DNA of 64,000 bases, taken from positions 1-64,000 of the forward strand of contig CAJNOP010000873.1 of the NCBI GenBank assembly GCA_905250075.1, in the 5' to 3' direction. The notes under the pieces are model-generated. The model was not told where the DNA came from. It did no database searches and saw only the letters and a list, made by a program, of their open reading frames with translations. The DNA is from Rotaria sp. Silwood1 (lineage: Eukaryota > Rotifera > Eurotatoria > Philodinida > Philodinidae). Shown here piece by piece: positions 22,449 to 36,490 of this stretch. A program made the position numbers and the translations under genes. Positions within the stretch are counted from its first letter, which is position 1; every line of letters starts with the position of its first letter.

Positions 22449-23743
22449 ATGAATATTGAATTAGTTTCAGAACGACAATATAAAGCGGTGAATAATATTA
22501 CTGATTCTTATCATCGTCATCGAAAAATATGGCAAAATATAAAAAGTTAGAAGAAAATCATTTATTTACAAAATAAAAAAATAAAATATTTTTATTTTTC
22601 TAGATTTATTAAAAAGTTGTTTTCATACTCAAACTAATAATCGTTTATTAAATCGTGATGGTACACTTATTGATATAAATCATTTACGACAAAATATTAA
22701 TGATGAAAAACAATCATCTAGAAAACGTCATATAACATGGCCATATCTATTAAATATTTATTCACCATCAATGACTAATTCAGATAAAAAAATCTATCAA
22801 AATCAATCTAAAATTCGTTATAACAAGTAATATATAAATATACATAAATTAAATATATATTTTATTTTATTATATAAAATAAAGATTAAAACAAAAATGG
22901 CAAGAACGTGTTTCTCAACGTGATCCATTTTATATAACATTAGCTGATAAAATATTAAAAGATGTTTGTCGTACTGATCGACATATTAAATTTTTTAAAA
23001 GTAAATTTAATTAATTTTTATTTTCTTATATATTTATTTTATAGCTTAAATTATTTTAGAAAAGAAACAAATATTATTTAATATAATGATGACTTATAGT
23101 GTTTATTATCCAAATCCAGGTTATAGTCAAGGTAAATTTATTTGATTTTTAAATTTATTAATATAATATGATTTTACAAAAAACAAAAAAAATAGGTATG
23201 ACTGATATGTTAACTCCAATTGTTTATGTATTTAAAGATGAATCTATAAGTTATTTTGCATTTTGTTCATTAATGAATCGTTATATGAATTCACTTTTTG
23301 ATCATGATCAAATTGAAATAAATTATCGTATTCGTTTATTTAATTTAATATTACATTTAATTGATGAACAACTTTGGGCTAAAATAAATTCTAATGAAGA
23401 AAATTCTTTATATGTTTATCGTTGGTTATTACTTGATTGTAAAAGAGAATTTTATCAATTTAATCATGTTCTTCGTGTACTTGAACTTGTTTGGATTAAT
23501 TCAATATCGAATATATGTATTTCATCATCAATAATAAATAATCGATCATTATTTACAATTTTTGTTTGTATATCAATTTTACAAGAAGATCGTCAATTAA
23601 TATTCTCTTATACAAATGAAGAAGATTTACATAAATATTTTTTTTCTTCATCATCATCATCATCAAGATCTCATCGTTCAACTAAACGAATTTTACAACG
23701 AGCACAAATAAATTATTCAAATTATATATTATCACAAAAATAA
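22449..23743 (+). CDS. TBC-domain Rab GTPase-activating protein, 351 aa, five exons
   Basis: Exons: 22449-22545, 22604-22826, 22885-23000, 23060-23131, 23196-23743; introns are 58-64 bp and phases close over 1056 nt. The TBC catalytic motifs are intact: the arginine finger in ILKDVCRTDR (IxxDxxR) and the glutamine finger in GYSQGM (YxQ), followed by TDMLTPIVYVFKDES. The dual-finger mechanism stimulates GTP hydrolysis by Rab proteins on intracellular membranes. The segment ITWPYLLNIYSPSMTNSDKK before the catalytic core is most like TBC1D25 and the TBC1D15/16/17 group, but the N-terminal extension of those proteins is missing, so this is a short form. A Ser run near the C-terminus comes from a TCA repeat. 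A polyadenylation signal AATAAA follows near 23802. It is convergent with the MARVEL-like gene. Confidence 0.85.
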
Positions 23744-24873
23744 AACTTTAGTTTTTTTTGTTTTGTTTTGCTTTTCTATGTACATATCTTATTAGTGAAT
23801 ATAAATAAAAATCATGCTTTATTGTTTTGTTACAAATTATTAGTTGAATAATCATATTTGCTAATTGATTCAAATATGAACTAATACGTACATATATCGG
23901 AGTGCATAAGTTTCAAGAATATGATACTAATATATATGCGATAAATACTTTCAGCATTCTACTTCAAGAAGTATAGAAAAATCTTATTGATAATTTATCG
24001 CAAGGTGGAAAAAACATACTTGTACTTCTTAATATTTCTTCAAACCAGAGTTTTATAAAGCATGAAGACCAATAGAGAGTTGATACCTCTGAGAAAATCG
24101 AATTCGCCCTTCCAAAACTCATATGCATTGTATGATATATTATTGTTTGCTCTGTTGAAAGTAGATATTTCATTCTTTTAAAATCTGAATCATTCTACTA
24201 GAAGAGAAAAACACTGCTCCACATTTCTCTATACATCATCGTAATTCTTCATATATCTACGTTCTCCTGTAATTGTTTTTTTGTATAATTACTATAATGA
24301 TTTTACAGAAAATACTTCATTTTTCTACACAAATGTTGATATTTTTCTCTTGATTTATTTTCACTATTTATAGATGAACGATATTTCTAACGATGAATAG
24401 TTCACAGAAGAAAAATTCTTACTTTTTGAAAAGATCAACAAGGTATAGTTGACATTGCTTTGTAATGTCACCAAACTACATAGATCTGATTTTTTTTATC
24501 CTCTCATTGAACGTTATGACAAAGTCAAATAAACACGAGTTTTTTTTAGCTAAAAACGTGTCCTAACGGATCTCCAAGAAGTATTACTTTCTTGATTTTT
24601 TTTTGTACAAAAAATTCCAAATTTTCTGTCTTGTTCATATAATCTAGCATAGAAAAACAAACGATATTACAATACATCCGAAAAAAAAAGAAATAAAAAG
24701 ACTAATGCCTTTGCTTTGATATATTAATATTATAACAAGGCATTTGAGTCTATATGAGTAAGAAACTTATTCCGACTTCAATAAAAGAATAAGAAAATTA
24801 ATGCTTTGTTACATGTATATCAACGTAATCGATAGTTTTTATTTTATATCATAATGCCAGTAAACCATAACGT
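23744..24873. other. Intergenic between convergent genes
   Basis: Contains the 3' flanks of the TBC gene (+) and the four-helix membrane gene (-). No other feature seen. Confidence 0.4.
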
Positions 24874-25760
24874 TTATCCATCATTACCACGTTCTATTGG
24901 TCGAATCAAACGTAAAACAAAATTCATAATTGTAGCAATCATAGCAACGAATAAAAAAGCCTAAATAAGAAAATTTTTTGTTTTTTTGTTAAAACAACAA
25001 AATTTCAAATAAAATAAAATCTTACCGCAGCTGCAGCAGCACAGCCTGTATTCCATACCACATTAACAGGTCCTATTGAAGCATCACTCATTTTTTTTCC
25101 CCATGCTGCTGAACAACATCTATTCATTAGAAAGAAAACAAACATATACAATATAGCAAAACTATATCAAATAATAACCATCTTACCCAAGAATAAGAAA
25201 TATAGCAGCAAGTACAAGCATTATAAGTGTAAACTAAATTTAAAAAAAAAGCAAAAAATATTATTATTGTAATTGACTATTTTTTTTTTCTTACTTACAA
25301 TTAAATCAAATTGTTTTGGTAAACGTTTAATAAGACCAGTTATTTGAAGAAAAGTATCAACAAGAATAAGCAATAGACCAACAGACGCAAAAACAAGAAT
25401 TGCATTTCGTGTATGAAAAGCACTAACTTTGGTGCTGGATAAACCAGAAAGATGATCTGCTGTACGTGCATCATCAGAACTAGCTATACCAGCACTAATC
25501 AGTACACAAACAAGTGCAATCTATGATATTCACATAGACATTATTTGTTCAATGAAAACTAAATATTTACTTACAATAATGACAATATTTAATATTCCAT
25601 AAATTGATAGGAAAAAACGAATACAAACATCACGTCTTTGTTTTAATGTATTTTTAAATCTAGTTGTTGTATTTGGTGAAGATGTTTCATAAGATGGTGG
25701 AGCAGCAGACGATGATGGAAGACCACTTCCGACTGAATATTCTATATTAACACTATCCAT
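24874..25760 (-). CDS. Four-helix MARVEL-like membrane protein, 211 aa, five exons
   Basis: Exons (minus): 25760-25575, 25520-25299, 25233-25187, 25119-25026, 24960-24874; introns are 54-67 bp and all phases close. A Ser/Pro-rich cytosolic N-terminus with SAAPPSYETSSP is followed by four hydrophobic helices: around CIRFFLSIYGILNIVII plus the next exon, NAILVFASVGLLLILVD, FTLIMLVLAAIFLIL, and AAAAAFLFVAMIATIMNFVL. The tail is short and basic. Both termini are predicted cytosolic. This topology and size match MARVEL/tetraspan proteins (MAL, synaptogyrin, CKLF-like) that act in membrane apposition and vesicle traffic, but no family-defining motif is clear, so the call rests on topology. Confidence 0.7.
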
Positions 25761-28700
25761 TTTAGATAAGATAGATCAATTAATCTATAAATAAGAAAAA
25801 AATCTCATATTTATTTATTGGAAAAAAAAACTGCATATACTTCATGTCTACCTAATTTTACTAATTAACATGGAAATCAATTCTATTGTTATTGACATAA
25901 TGTATATTGATAATAATTTTACGAGAAAAAATGTTTAACAAATGAACACTGTTCGATTTCATATTATGATTACGATTGAGTTTCGGTTAAGATTAAGAAA
26001 TTCAAGCTCATGACTTAATGACAAAAATTTTGTGGACGTTTGAATAAAATTTTTATTGAGAGCAATAGATTTCCAAAAAAATTCAAAACGAAGAATTTTT
26101 AGCTGAAATTTTTATATAGATACGTTTTAACAGGATACAGTCATCAAGTGCACTTGGATATTTCGAAAAATACATGTTCATTTTTGTTGAAACTTTCACA
26201 ACTATTTAATGCTTACTAAATGTATCCATGAGACAAAACTTCAGCTCGAAATTGTTTGTTTTGGATTTTTCGGAAATCGCCTTACTATTAACAAAAATTA
26301 CATTAAAAATTTCATTAATTGTCGTCAGTACATGATGAGCTCGAATTTCTTTGTCCTCCCACCGAAATATACTCGTATTCATAATATAAAGTCGAACAAC
26401 ATGCGATAGTTGTACAGGTTCTTTCGTTAGATTATTATTAAACTATAAAATACAGTCAATTACATTCTTCTATAGTAATACATATTTTATTTATTGTTTT
26501 TTTTCCTCCTTTTTGTTTTTTTCATATTACAAATAAAATCAACCACGATAATATATTTTGTTTATGTTTATAAAAAATATATGTAATTAGAAAAAAAGAA
26601 AAAGAAAGAACTCATCTTCTAGGAAAAAGGTCTTCATATATTACTTGCATTTTTTCTTCTTCTACCATCGAACAACATAAAAACAAAAAAACGAATCGAT
26701 CATCGTCCAATTTGCTCGTTTAAGTTATATATAGACATTTTTATAAATGCTATCAACCGTTCTGCTTCGCTTCATTGATCATGTACGTGTTGCATCAAAT
26801 AAACATGACGGCGAGTAATAAAACTTTCACGACTATATTGTATGTGTCCAATAAAAATAAGAAAGATAACTAAAATTATAATTGCGACATTGACAAAAAA
26901 CAAAACTCAATATTTTAAATTTGTTCAAACAATCTAATCATTTTTAACGTAAAAAAAGTACATAATGCAACTAATGCATTAAAATAGATTTGTTGTTATG
27001 AAAGCGAAACAAAAAAAAAGATTATCATTCATTAGCATTGATTTTCTTCATTCGATGAATAATTTTATATTTGTTTTTGCTAAGATGTACATATTTAGAA
27101 TGTCAATATAATAAAGTAATTCTTTTTATTTGATGAAGATTAACTGTTGATAAACTTGTTGTTGAAATTTTATTACGTTATATCTATCGATCTGATATAT
27201 ATTTATTCTAGATGGTTTAACAGAAGAATTTATCATTTGATGATAAATATTCTATATGATAGAGCAATTCAAATAGCAGCTTATTACATGATATAATAGC
27301 AAAAAACAAAAGAAAATATTTTTTTAAATTTAATTATTTTTTTATTCATAAATTATTGTCTGATTAGTTAAATAATTGTATATTTATTAAAATCATGAAT
27401 TATTAGGTTTGAATCGTATGTTTTTCTTTTAAGTTGTATATTTATATCAAGCTATTTTGTAATTATTGAGGAATTACACTTCTCTTTAGAAACATTTGTA
27501 TTTCTATCTAATATGATTACCTTGAAAATGACAAGACATTGCTTCTATGTAGAGAAATAAGTTTGATTTCAGTTGTCATATTGTATGTCAATTGATTTAA
27601 CAAAATATTGCAACCATTTTTGAAAGAATTCTTAAAAGGCATGAAATCTGCCTACAATCTTGATTTTACGTTGTTTAATTAGGCTGAAGTTTTTTCTACA
27701 GGTATCCGTAACTAAGTCTTCGAAGTGTTTTTTAGCTTTTTTCTTGAAAGAATTATTTTGATAATATTAGAAAGTAAAAAAAAACGTTTTTATTTCTTTA
27801 TATGCATATAGAGAATGTCCTAATCTATGATCATTGTTTATTAGAGTTCAATTAGCTTCATACTTTCAGTTGGACGTCAATTATTGATGGATAGCAATTA
27901 AAACATTCATGCAATACAGAAATACATGTTTATTATAGACTTGTGTTTTTCACTAAAAATATGCTAAGGATAATGTGATTATGAAATAAATTACTAAATT
28001 GTAAGCAATTTTATTATTGAGGTCTTTCAATATGTCAGAAAGCCATTTCATATGTCTATTCGCTAAGCAGACCATTTCTCTATATATTTGTTGATAATAT
28101 TTGTGTTACAGTAGACATGATTTTTGACGATTGTGTATCTCAAAAATAAGAATGAAAACAATGAAAGATCATATCGAAAGACTTTTTTGTTAAAGTTTCG
28201 TAAAAAAATACTCTTTGACATTTGTAAATTCACTATAAACTACAAAGATCTGAAACTGTATAACTCTCGTTACTTATCTTGTTCTTTCTTTTGTTGATTT
28301 TCTCATTTCTTTCAACAGATATAAATTTTAATAGACAGTTTCAGTTAAGATGATGCAAATATTTAAAAAAAAAATGTCTATTTAAGAACTGAAACAAAAT
28401 AGAAGCACGAGTGTCAAGTGTAAATAAGTTTGTTCTTCCAATGATCTGATAATTAATAACTAGAAAGAAAACAACAGGCCCGAGTTCTGTTTTTTGTAGG
28501 ACAATCTTCATCTCGCTATAATATTATATATTTCTGCGATGATATGCAGTTGATTGATTAAGAAAATGTATAACAATATTGATTAATGATAAAATTCTAT
28601 CCAATTATTTTCTTTTAGTTGTTTTCTTTTCTTTCATTCTGTTACACAAAGAATTTAAGAGATATGCAAGAAAAAACGAGAACAAAAAATAAATTTCATG

Positions 28701-30942
28701 ATTTTAATTATTAGAATGAATATATTATATAAACAAAAAAATAATTAGAAAATTACAATTTCATTCAACTTAATCAATTTTCAAAAATATACTATTTTGT
28801 ATTTGTGTAAAAATGTTAAAAGCAGAAATGTATACAATCCTATTCAATGTGTCATATATTATTTTGACAAGTGACACTAAATCTATAGGTGTTTTTATAT
28901 AGTCAACGTCATCGATGAAATAAATGATGCTCTTTAAGTCGTTATTTCGTACGGATCATTCTGTTCGAAATTGTTTTATTGTCTTGCGGTAGACCGTCAC
29001 ACAATACTATTTATGTCTATTAGCTGTTTTGTTTTTTTCTCTTGCCTTTCCCATGTCTTACTTATCACTCTCATTTTTTATCTTCATTAGATAGAAATCA
29101 AGAGGAAGAAATAAAGACAGATAACAACCATGCAAATGTTATTTGTAATCGTCGTGTATCATTTATCATAGTGTGGATGTCATTGTTGATGAAAGTCACT
29201 ATTTAATGATAATTAAAAAACCTCATGATTACAAACCTCTAAACAATCATAATATTCTATATTCCATTTTGTTGTGAACAATAAACGATTAGTCCATAGT
29301 AAAGATTTGATCAAATGATGTTAATCATCACTTTTTCAATCTAAATTTTGATTATTGAAACAGTCGTTTTCTTTTCGAAAGAAAAACAATCGAGTCGTCT
29401 AATAAAACATATGTACTTAGAAATTACTTTCGAGCCATGTCATCCTTCTTTTTATTCTGACTTCCGCGTCTATAATGTTTCTTTGAAATTATGAATGAAA
29501 TTTTTCTCAATATGAGTCGAGTTGAGGGACTCTTTACACTTCGCTAACCTATGATTGAGTATAAGAAATACCGAAACTTACTTGTTATTAAAGATTCATG
29601 AATACTTTCTTGTTATTTTTATTTTGAAAATAAAATCTGGACGTGTGACGGTTTGGTAATAATTTCAATCTATAGAACTGTTATGTGAAGACAGGTACTG
29701 AAACTGAGCTGTCTGAAAAACTTTTGTTCACAGTAACATAACAGTATTTTTGTGTTTTCAGAACGGAATTTTCAGCTACAGAATAAAAGTACTTGAATAA
29801 ATTTCTTATGAATGCTGTTACATAGAGATAATACGATATAAATGGCTAAATCATCTCTCATCGCTTCAAAAAGAGCAAACAGTGATCAAAAGACACTATT
29901 AATAGAAAACACGCGGCCTCATACTGTTTAAGAAAATTGTCTTACACGAGACTATTAAAATAGAAAATATTATAGTCCTACGGCGACATAAAATAATACT
30001 AATAAGAAAAGATGATTTATCGGTTGATATATAAAAACATCAAATATGATGGAATTTATGTTTTATAACAAAAAAATAGAAATGCAACTTCTGAAGACGT
30101 TAGTATTTTATGTAATGTCATATAAGAGAATAAAAATATTTTTAAAAAATGATTCATCAAATTCGATTTTGAACAATTAAGTTTAGAACAACATTAAAAG
30201 GATAAAAATCCGTCAATGTACATCTTTATATTCTAGATTGTTTCGTTCACAAAGCCATTTCGGACAAACGGTTACATCGAAGACGACAGTAGTAACTGAT
30301 GAGAAATTGGCATGACGAATTTAAATAGATTGAAAACGCTTCACATTTGGCTTTTAAGGGCTTAGTAAGAGTGATGATGCCTCGATGCACGTTGGCAAGT
30401 ATTATTATTCAGGCCTTGCCCATGGTAGTCCTAAACTTAAGTAATCACAACTCATCGGAACCTGTCATGTTAGCTTCATTTCAACAGAGTAGTAACATAC
30501 AATATATACATACATGCATATTGATACCTAGTGTTTGATGAATCATCATCCATTTCTTAGAATTCAATGATTTAACATGCCTATGCACTTTGAAATATAC
30601 ATCTATTTTGGATAATAAATCTTACACTAATAAACAGCAATGTTGAATGTACTTTGAAGAAAAATGGTTAGGTATTGGGGTTTCTGCTTTATCTGAAGAC
30701 TGGCTCATTCAATTAGATGTATAGAATATAGCAATATGTGTTAATAATATGCCAAAGACGATTGTCGACCATTAGAGTTTATTGTACATCCATATTACCA
30801 TATGGCAGCCTAATTTGATCTATATGTGAAGAGTATTGGTAATACCAAACAAATTTTGCGTTCTGTAACAGGCAATGCTAAGGTCAAACTTGAACTTTAC
30901 GATTATTCTTTTCACAAAATAAATTTAAGCAGATCTATTTTT
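25761..30942. other. Gene desert (5.2 kb)
   Basis: Strongly AT-rich with short A/T homopolymers. Scattered frames under 70 codons (for example 26209-26409, 30347-30538) have no recognisable content. No RNA gene or transposon end was identified. Confidence 0.4.
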
Positions 30943-31000
30943 AGGGTGTAGATGTTATTGAGAATATAGATAATGACCAAAACTCACACACACACACCCT
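30943..31000. repeat. Telomere-like fold-back
   Basis: AGGGTGTAGATG on the left pairs with CACACACACACCCT on the right over the outer seven to eight bases (AGGGTGT). G-rich arm first, C-rich arm second, spacer about 35 bp. A weaker member of the family seen at 7031. Confidence 0.6.
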
Positions 31001-32285
31001 GCATCCGACTTCCAACTGCTGAATTGTGTCATGATTGCTATTTGAGGCACTTTATACAGTTCAGGAGTCGATACTTTAACTGATCGATTATATAAAAGTG
31101 CTACAAAACAAGCTGTATCAACAGTTGCTTATGTCAACAAATCATTCAGATAATCCTTTCTCTTGTAATATTCGACTTAATTGAAAATACACACTCAACA
31201 TGCACTATACTGACTTTTACAAGAAAAGAAATGCACATAACGACAGAGTAATCCAAAAGTAATGGAACATAGAATTTTTTTGACATCTTCATTGTACATG
31301 ATTGGTTAAACATAATATTTACAACACATATACTCGATGATACTAGTAAAAGATGTAGCATAAGATTAGCCGTTTGGGTGCAGTAATTTATTCAAAAGCA
31401 TACAAATAAATCTTGTTGTTTTTCTGTGATTGTATGAATAATTCAATACTATTCGTAGTCTTCTTGAAAGAACAACAAAACTCGAAAGAGGTGAACAGTC
31501 GATGAGCATAATCGATTATTACAGGCGTTATATTTTTAAAATAAACGAAACACATTCCAATTTCTTCTAATATTTGACTGATTTTTGATAATACTGCACA
31601 AAAATATTTATTTATAGAGCAAGTCTTATTATAATTTTTCTTTAAGAGAAAGCATTTCTTATTTGCAATGCTATTCAAATCTTTGTTTTTGTTTCACTGT
31701 CATTTTTCTTTTCAAGAAATATTGGACAAAGACAGCTCTTTTTCTCATATCTAAGTAAAATGTAGAGATATTCTTTTACAGAATTTGTTATTTAATTGTA
31801 TATTCATACCAAAAGTTTGAATGGAACATCTTTTCTCGAAAATAATAGCTCTGTTTTCTTAAAAACTTGCTTTTCTATCTTATTTGCATGCACTTATATA
31901 AAAATCCATGGCGAAAAATAGCCAAAGATGTGAGGATAGGTATAAACTTTTCATATTTATAATGTTAGAAGAGCAGCTAAGTAATTGCCACAGCTAAAAA
32001 AAACCGATTTGAATTGTCTTCGACAATATAAGAAATCGAACTAAGCTATGAAAATGCAGTATTTATACATGTTGTCAAGAAGATCTGAGTTTTCTTATTG
32101 CATATAATCTAATGTATATTTTTATACTACGGATTCTTACTACTGAAAGACTTTTCATTTAATGTTTTATTTTAAATTGATGATGCAGATCTTCATCTTC
32201 TTCAATATCAAGTACAAGAACGTTTCCTCTAATAATTTCACAATGATAGTTGAAGGAATGACTCATGCAAATGTTTTCAAAATAG
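31001..32285. other. No supported gene
   Basis: A short open stretch at about 31064-31153 after an acceptor-like TTCAG (VDTLTDRLYKSATK...) could be an exon relic, but nothing else supports it. Frames at 31146-31361 and 31388-31678 (minus) lack motifs. Confidence 0.3.
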
Positions 32286-32420
32286 GTTCAAATTTTCTTT
32301 GAAGCACCTGATGGTTCTATTACCTATTTTAATTTTGAATATGATGGCATTCAAGACATAAACAGTCTTCTTCATGTGAAATACATATTGACATTACTTT
32401 TTCCTGATGTTCGTCAATAA
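32286..32420 (+). pseudogene. Possible exon relic, unrecognised
   Basis: After an acceptor-like AATAG, a 44-codon frame with coding character runs to a TAA (VQIFFEAPDGSITYFNFEYD at its start, LLFPDVRQ at its end). The ~100 bases upstream (about 32170-32285) also look partly coding but in a frame that does not join through an obvious intron. Best read as a decayed gene fragment; no family recognised. Confidence 0.3.
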
Positions 32421-33485
32421 TCGTGTTGCAAAAAGCGCAAAAAATTGTATAAAATGTATTTCTATTTTTAATTCGTTAACATCGCCATTGTCTTTCAATA
32501 ATCTATTGATTGTTCGAATAGAACGCTAACTCAAAATGGTATGCATACTTCTCAACTAGTTATGATGAGAATTCATTATTGCTTATACTATATCATCCAA
32601 TAAATATACTTTTTTTTATCGTTTTGATTTAAAATTACGGACAAAAAAAACATTTCCTATCACAATAATGAATATTTTAAGCAGAGATGTTTATTCATTA
32701 TTATTCAAGCGAAAAAAATATGCATATATTATGTATTCCAAATGAAAACGGTGTCAAGAGTAGAATCGATGAAATTATCGATTCCATAAAAGAGTTATTT
32801 GAATTACTGTCTAGTCTGACAACTCAAATTATTTTTCTTTTGAGATTTCATCATTATCCAACCAGAAAGAGTCAAAATAGAGCGTGTATTTTGATTGTTG
32901 TTTGTGTTTTATTTTGATAAATACTGAATAAATAAACAATTCAATGATTATGACTCAATTACTCTCTTTAATAGTGAATGAGAAAAGAACTGTACATTGT
33001 GAGGCTAACAAATCGGCATTATGATGAAAATTTTATAGTGAGTCCCTAGATGATCAATAAAATTTAGCGCCACCTATATCTGTTTCAGAAATGAAACCCA
33101 ATATGTTTTGGTCTTTCTCTCATGTGCTGCAATTTGAACTCAACTTAGTTTAAATTTGCTCTCGTATTTGATGTGAAAATACCAAATACATTTTGGAAAT
33201 AAACGTCTAACGCAATACCAATCTGTTACAGCAGACCACACATAATAAGATAAAATATATACGTATGTAATATATATCTATTTGCCAAGCAATAGTACAT
33301 ACTCTAACTGTCTCTTTCATTTTTTTTCTCGTTGGCACAATCTGATAGAGGACCCGAGGAAAAAAAGAATATAATATAAATCAGCGTTATCTGTTTTCTC
33401 AAAAGAAGATTCATGTTAGTTTTTATAATCGACAGCACGTTGATCGCTATTTCTACCATAAATTTCTGATTACCATCTATTTAAC
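32421..33485. other. Intergenic, 5' flank of the GPCR gene
   Basis: AT-rich; no gene or repeat supported. Presumably contains the promoter of the receptor gene that starts at 33486. Confidence 0.4.
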
Positions 33486-34916
33486 ATGGCTGTATGCATA
33501 GAAATAAATTCTACTAGTACAGATTTATATTATGCTAAAAAACTTCAATCTGAAAATAAAACTTGGGCATGGTGGTTAAATAATCTTGGTTAGAAATTGA
33601 ATAGATGTATAGACTTATAAATTTTGTTTGCTTTTCTAGGAACGTTGGTTGTCTTCGTGATCGGTTTTTGTGGTAATATATTGTGTTTAATAGTTTTATG
33701 TCGTCGACGTAAGTTATTACTAACATATAAAAAAGAAGTTCATATTATTGGTTTTATTTTCAGGTTTGAGACGAAATTCTTACACTCAATATTTGATTGC
33801 TTTAGCTATTGTAGATACTGGAGCTATTTTTTCTGAAGGCATGTAAAAGAAAATATGGAAAAAAAGCATATTTTTATTATTCAACACGATATATTTTTAG
33901 CTGTTTCTGCACTTGATGAATTACATCAATTTGAATATAAATTAACACTTGTTGCACATAATAATTTATCATGTAAATTATATAATTATATAAGATATAT
34001 ATCTTATTCTATGAGTTCTTGGTGAGATTTTTATAGCTTTTCTGCTGTAATTTGTATGAAAATGACTTGTTCTTTTAGGATCATCGTTGCTTTAGCTGTT
34101 GAACGATTGGTTGCAATAAAATTTCCCTTATGGTCAAAAAATATATGTAGTGTTGTTAATGCTCGTCGTATTATTTTGATAATATTTTTATTTACGATGC
34201 TTATTCAATCTTATCATTTGATAATAAAAGGTCTTGATTGTTCTCCATCGCCATCATCAATAAAAGTTTGTCGCTGTAAAACAATACCATATCATACATA
34301 TTTAAAATTGGATGTTATTTTAACAGTCTATGTCTGGCGACTTGCCTTAATGACACTATTGCCATCAGCAATCATCATCATCGTCAATATACTTATTATG
34401 AATAAATTATTTCATAAAAATTCATTAACTGATCATACAAATACAACCAGTAATGCTCAGCGTAAAATGAAACTAGTTTATAAAATATCTCGTATGTTAG
34501 TTATAGTTACATCAATTTATCTACTTTTACATGTACCTGGTTCAAGTTTAGATATAATTAAATTTATGTATATATCTGTTCTTAATATATGTAATGTTAA
34601 ATGGTATTATTATCTTCATATAAGCCATGAGATATTTGATTTATTAACAAATTTTAATTATGGTATTAATTTTTATTTGTATATCATTAGTGGTAAACAT
34701 ATACGCAATGAATTTGTACGTGCTTTTAAATATTCATCATTACGTTCAAAATCTGGTACACAAAATTGTAAATATCGTCGTCGTTCAAGTTATTTTATAT
34801 CGTCTTACATGCTTTCATCAAGAAACAATCAAGCACGGGATTATAATATGCCATTATCTGGACGCCGAATCAGTTCATGTCAACAACGACTTCATTATTG
34901 TGAGGAAAATCAATAA
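33486..34916 (+). CDS. Rhodopsin-like G-protein-coupled receptor, 401 aa, five exons
   Basis: Exons: 33486-33588, 33640-33708, 33764-33838, 33901-34021, 34079-34916; introns are 51-62 bp and phases close over 1206 nt. The extracellular N-terminus has NST and NKT glycosylation sites. TM1 carries the class A GN (FCGNILCLIVL) and TM2 has LAxxD (IALAIVD). A Cys precedes TM3 (NLSCKLYNY), and the DRY position reads ERL (LAVERLVAIKFPL). TM7 has the variant NxxNFxxY (NYGINFYLY) in place of NPxxY. A basic helix 8 and a Ser/Arg-rich tail follow. These are hallmarks of class A peptide-type receptors, so it should signal through G proteins at the cell surface; the ligand cannot be deduced. The exon 3 donor must be GC (AAG|GCATGT), since the nearby GT would give a stop. 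AATAAA occurs about 55 bases after the stop. Confidence 0.85.
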
Positions 34917-36417
34917 GTATAAATGTTCGATATATTTGTATGACAAATTAACAGAACACATACATTGAACAAATAAATATATGGGTGCAATTATTTGTTG
35001 TTATATGAATATATATGTATAGTTTTTTTTTGGCATATATTTGTTGCTTCCAATAACCTTTTGAAAAAGAATATTTTCATCACATGATGACAATTACTGA
35101 TTGACAAAAGGGCAGAGTATATATTCAATAGTTACATAGGATAAATGCCAACGGAAAAGAATAAGTACATCATTTATGATTCACAATGTTTCTACTGAAT
35201 AGATCTTGTGTGCGTAATAATGAAAAAAAAATGATAGAAACGCTTAAAACTAAAAATGAAAGCTAAACAAGTACATTGAGTGTTTGGTGAAGAGGATTCT
35301 AGGTAGGAAACTATTATTTATAGTCTTTCTCACACATGAATCATATGAAGCATTACCTAATGTTTCTATAACACAAATTTTCTAATAAAATGCCATGGCA
35401 ATAAAATTTTTTATTGAAAGATAATTATTTAATAGGAATAGAATACTGTTGTGAGTCTTCTGATGCCATGAAACAATGCTATGTTGAATAGATAGTTCTC
35501 CTTGTATCTGGGATATTTTTCTCTAAGTATTGAAACAACGAAAATAGTCTCTGGCAAATTTAAGTCGATTGTTACAAATGTTATCGGATAACGTTCTACA
35601 GAAATTTGAACCATAAAAAAGAAAAATAGATTAACTTGAAATTCATACAATTTCTTGAGTCTACGTTAAATTCATTAATTATCAGATCTGAAGAATCAAT
35701 GATAGCAGATTTGTTTCAAAACACTCCTATTAATGAATTAAACACATGCATGTATATACATATTGAATCTTATAGAAGTAACATGAACTTATGTCAAGAA
35801 ATACAGATCGTTTCTGGCTGAAAAACTCGTGAGAATAGTAGAAATTTGAAAGCAAGAATTCAGTGATCAAATTCGATGACTGAGTCTATCCGATTATTGT
35901 TGGTTACGAATAGAACTAGAAAAATCCAACTATCGCTTTTCCGCTTTCACGTTCCTACGATTTTTCGAGTGTTGTTCCTGATAATGACGTCTTTCTAGAA
36001 GAAATCTGCCGGAAATTTAAGAACTTCACCGCTGGAATCATTGAACCAGGACCGCATCAAGTTATTTGATACTTACTTAGGCTAATGAAAGTGGTCGTTA
36101 TGTTAAACCGTCAGTGATTCTACTTCTCCTCTTTGCCAAAAGTATTTTTATGTATAAATCGGATCCATAGTCCTAATCACATCGAAAATGCTTTAAGATA
36201 CATTTTCATACTTGTGAGTAATGTTGATTATTTCATCTCACTTGTTCCAAACTTCAAAGTATATTCTATTGCATAAAAATAACTTTTAGTAAATTATCTA
36301 CTGACTAATATGGAATATGTGAACGCAAAGCTGCGCAAATCCAAATGCAACCTGTACTTTCACTTACTCCTGTGTTTTCATCAAGAAGATATGTACTGTC
36401 ATACTCATATATATATT
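34917..36417. other. No gene seen
   Basis: 3' flank of the GPCR gene followed by AT-rich sequence. Frames at 35429-35650 (minus) and 35636-35821 (plus) show no motif or splice context. Confidence 0.4.
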
Positions 36418-36490
36418 GGGCGTAGATGAAGAGAAGATTGTCACCCACACCCATGTGTCTACTCACAAACTCATCTACCTATCAACGCCC
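36418..36490. repeat. Telomere-like fold-back, divergent
   Basis: GGGCGTAGATGA on the left pairs with TCATCTACCTATCAACGCCC on the right (outer GGGCGT/ACGCCC and inner AGATGA/TCATCT). The interior has a C-rich tract, CACCCACACCCATG. Related to the other G-first fold-backs by composition and by the AGATG motif next to the left arm. Confidence 0.55.
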
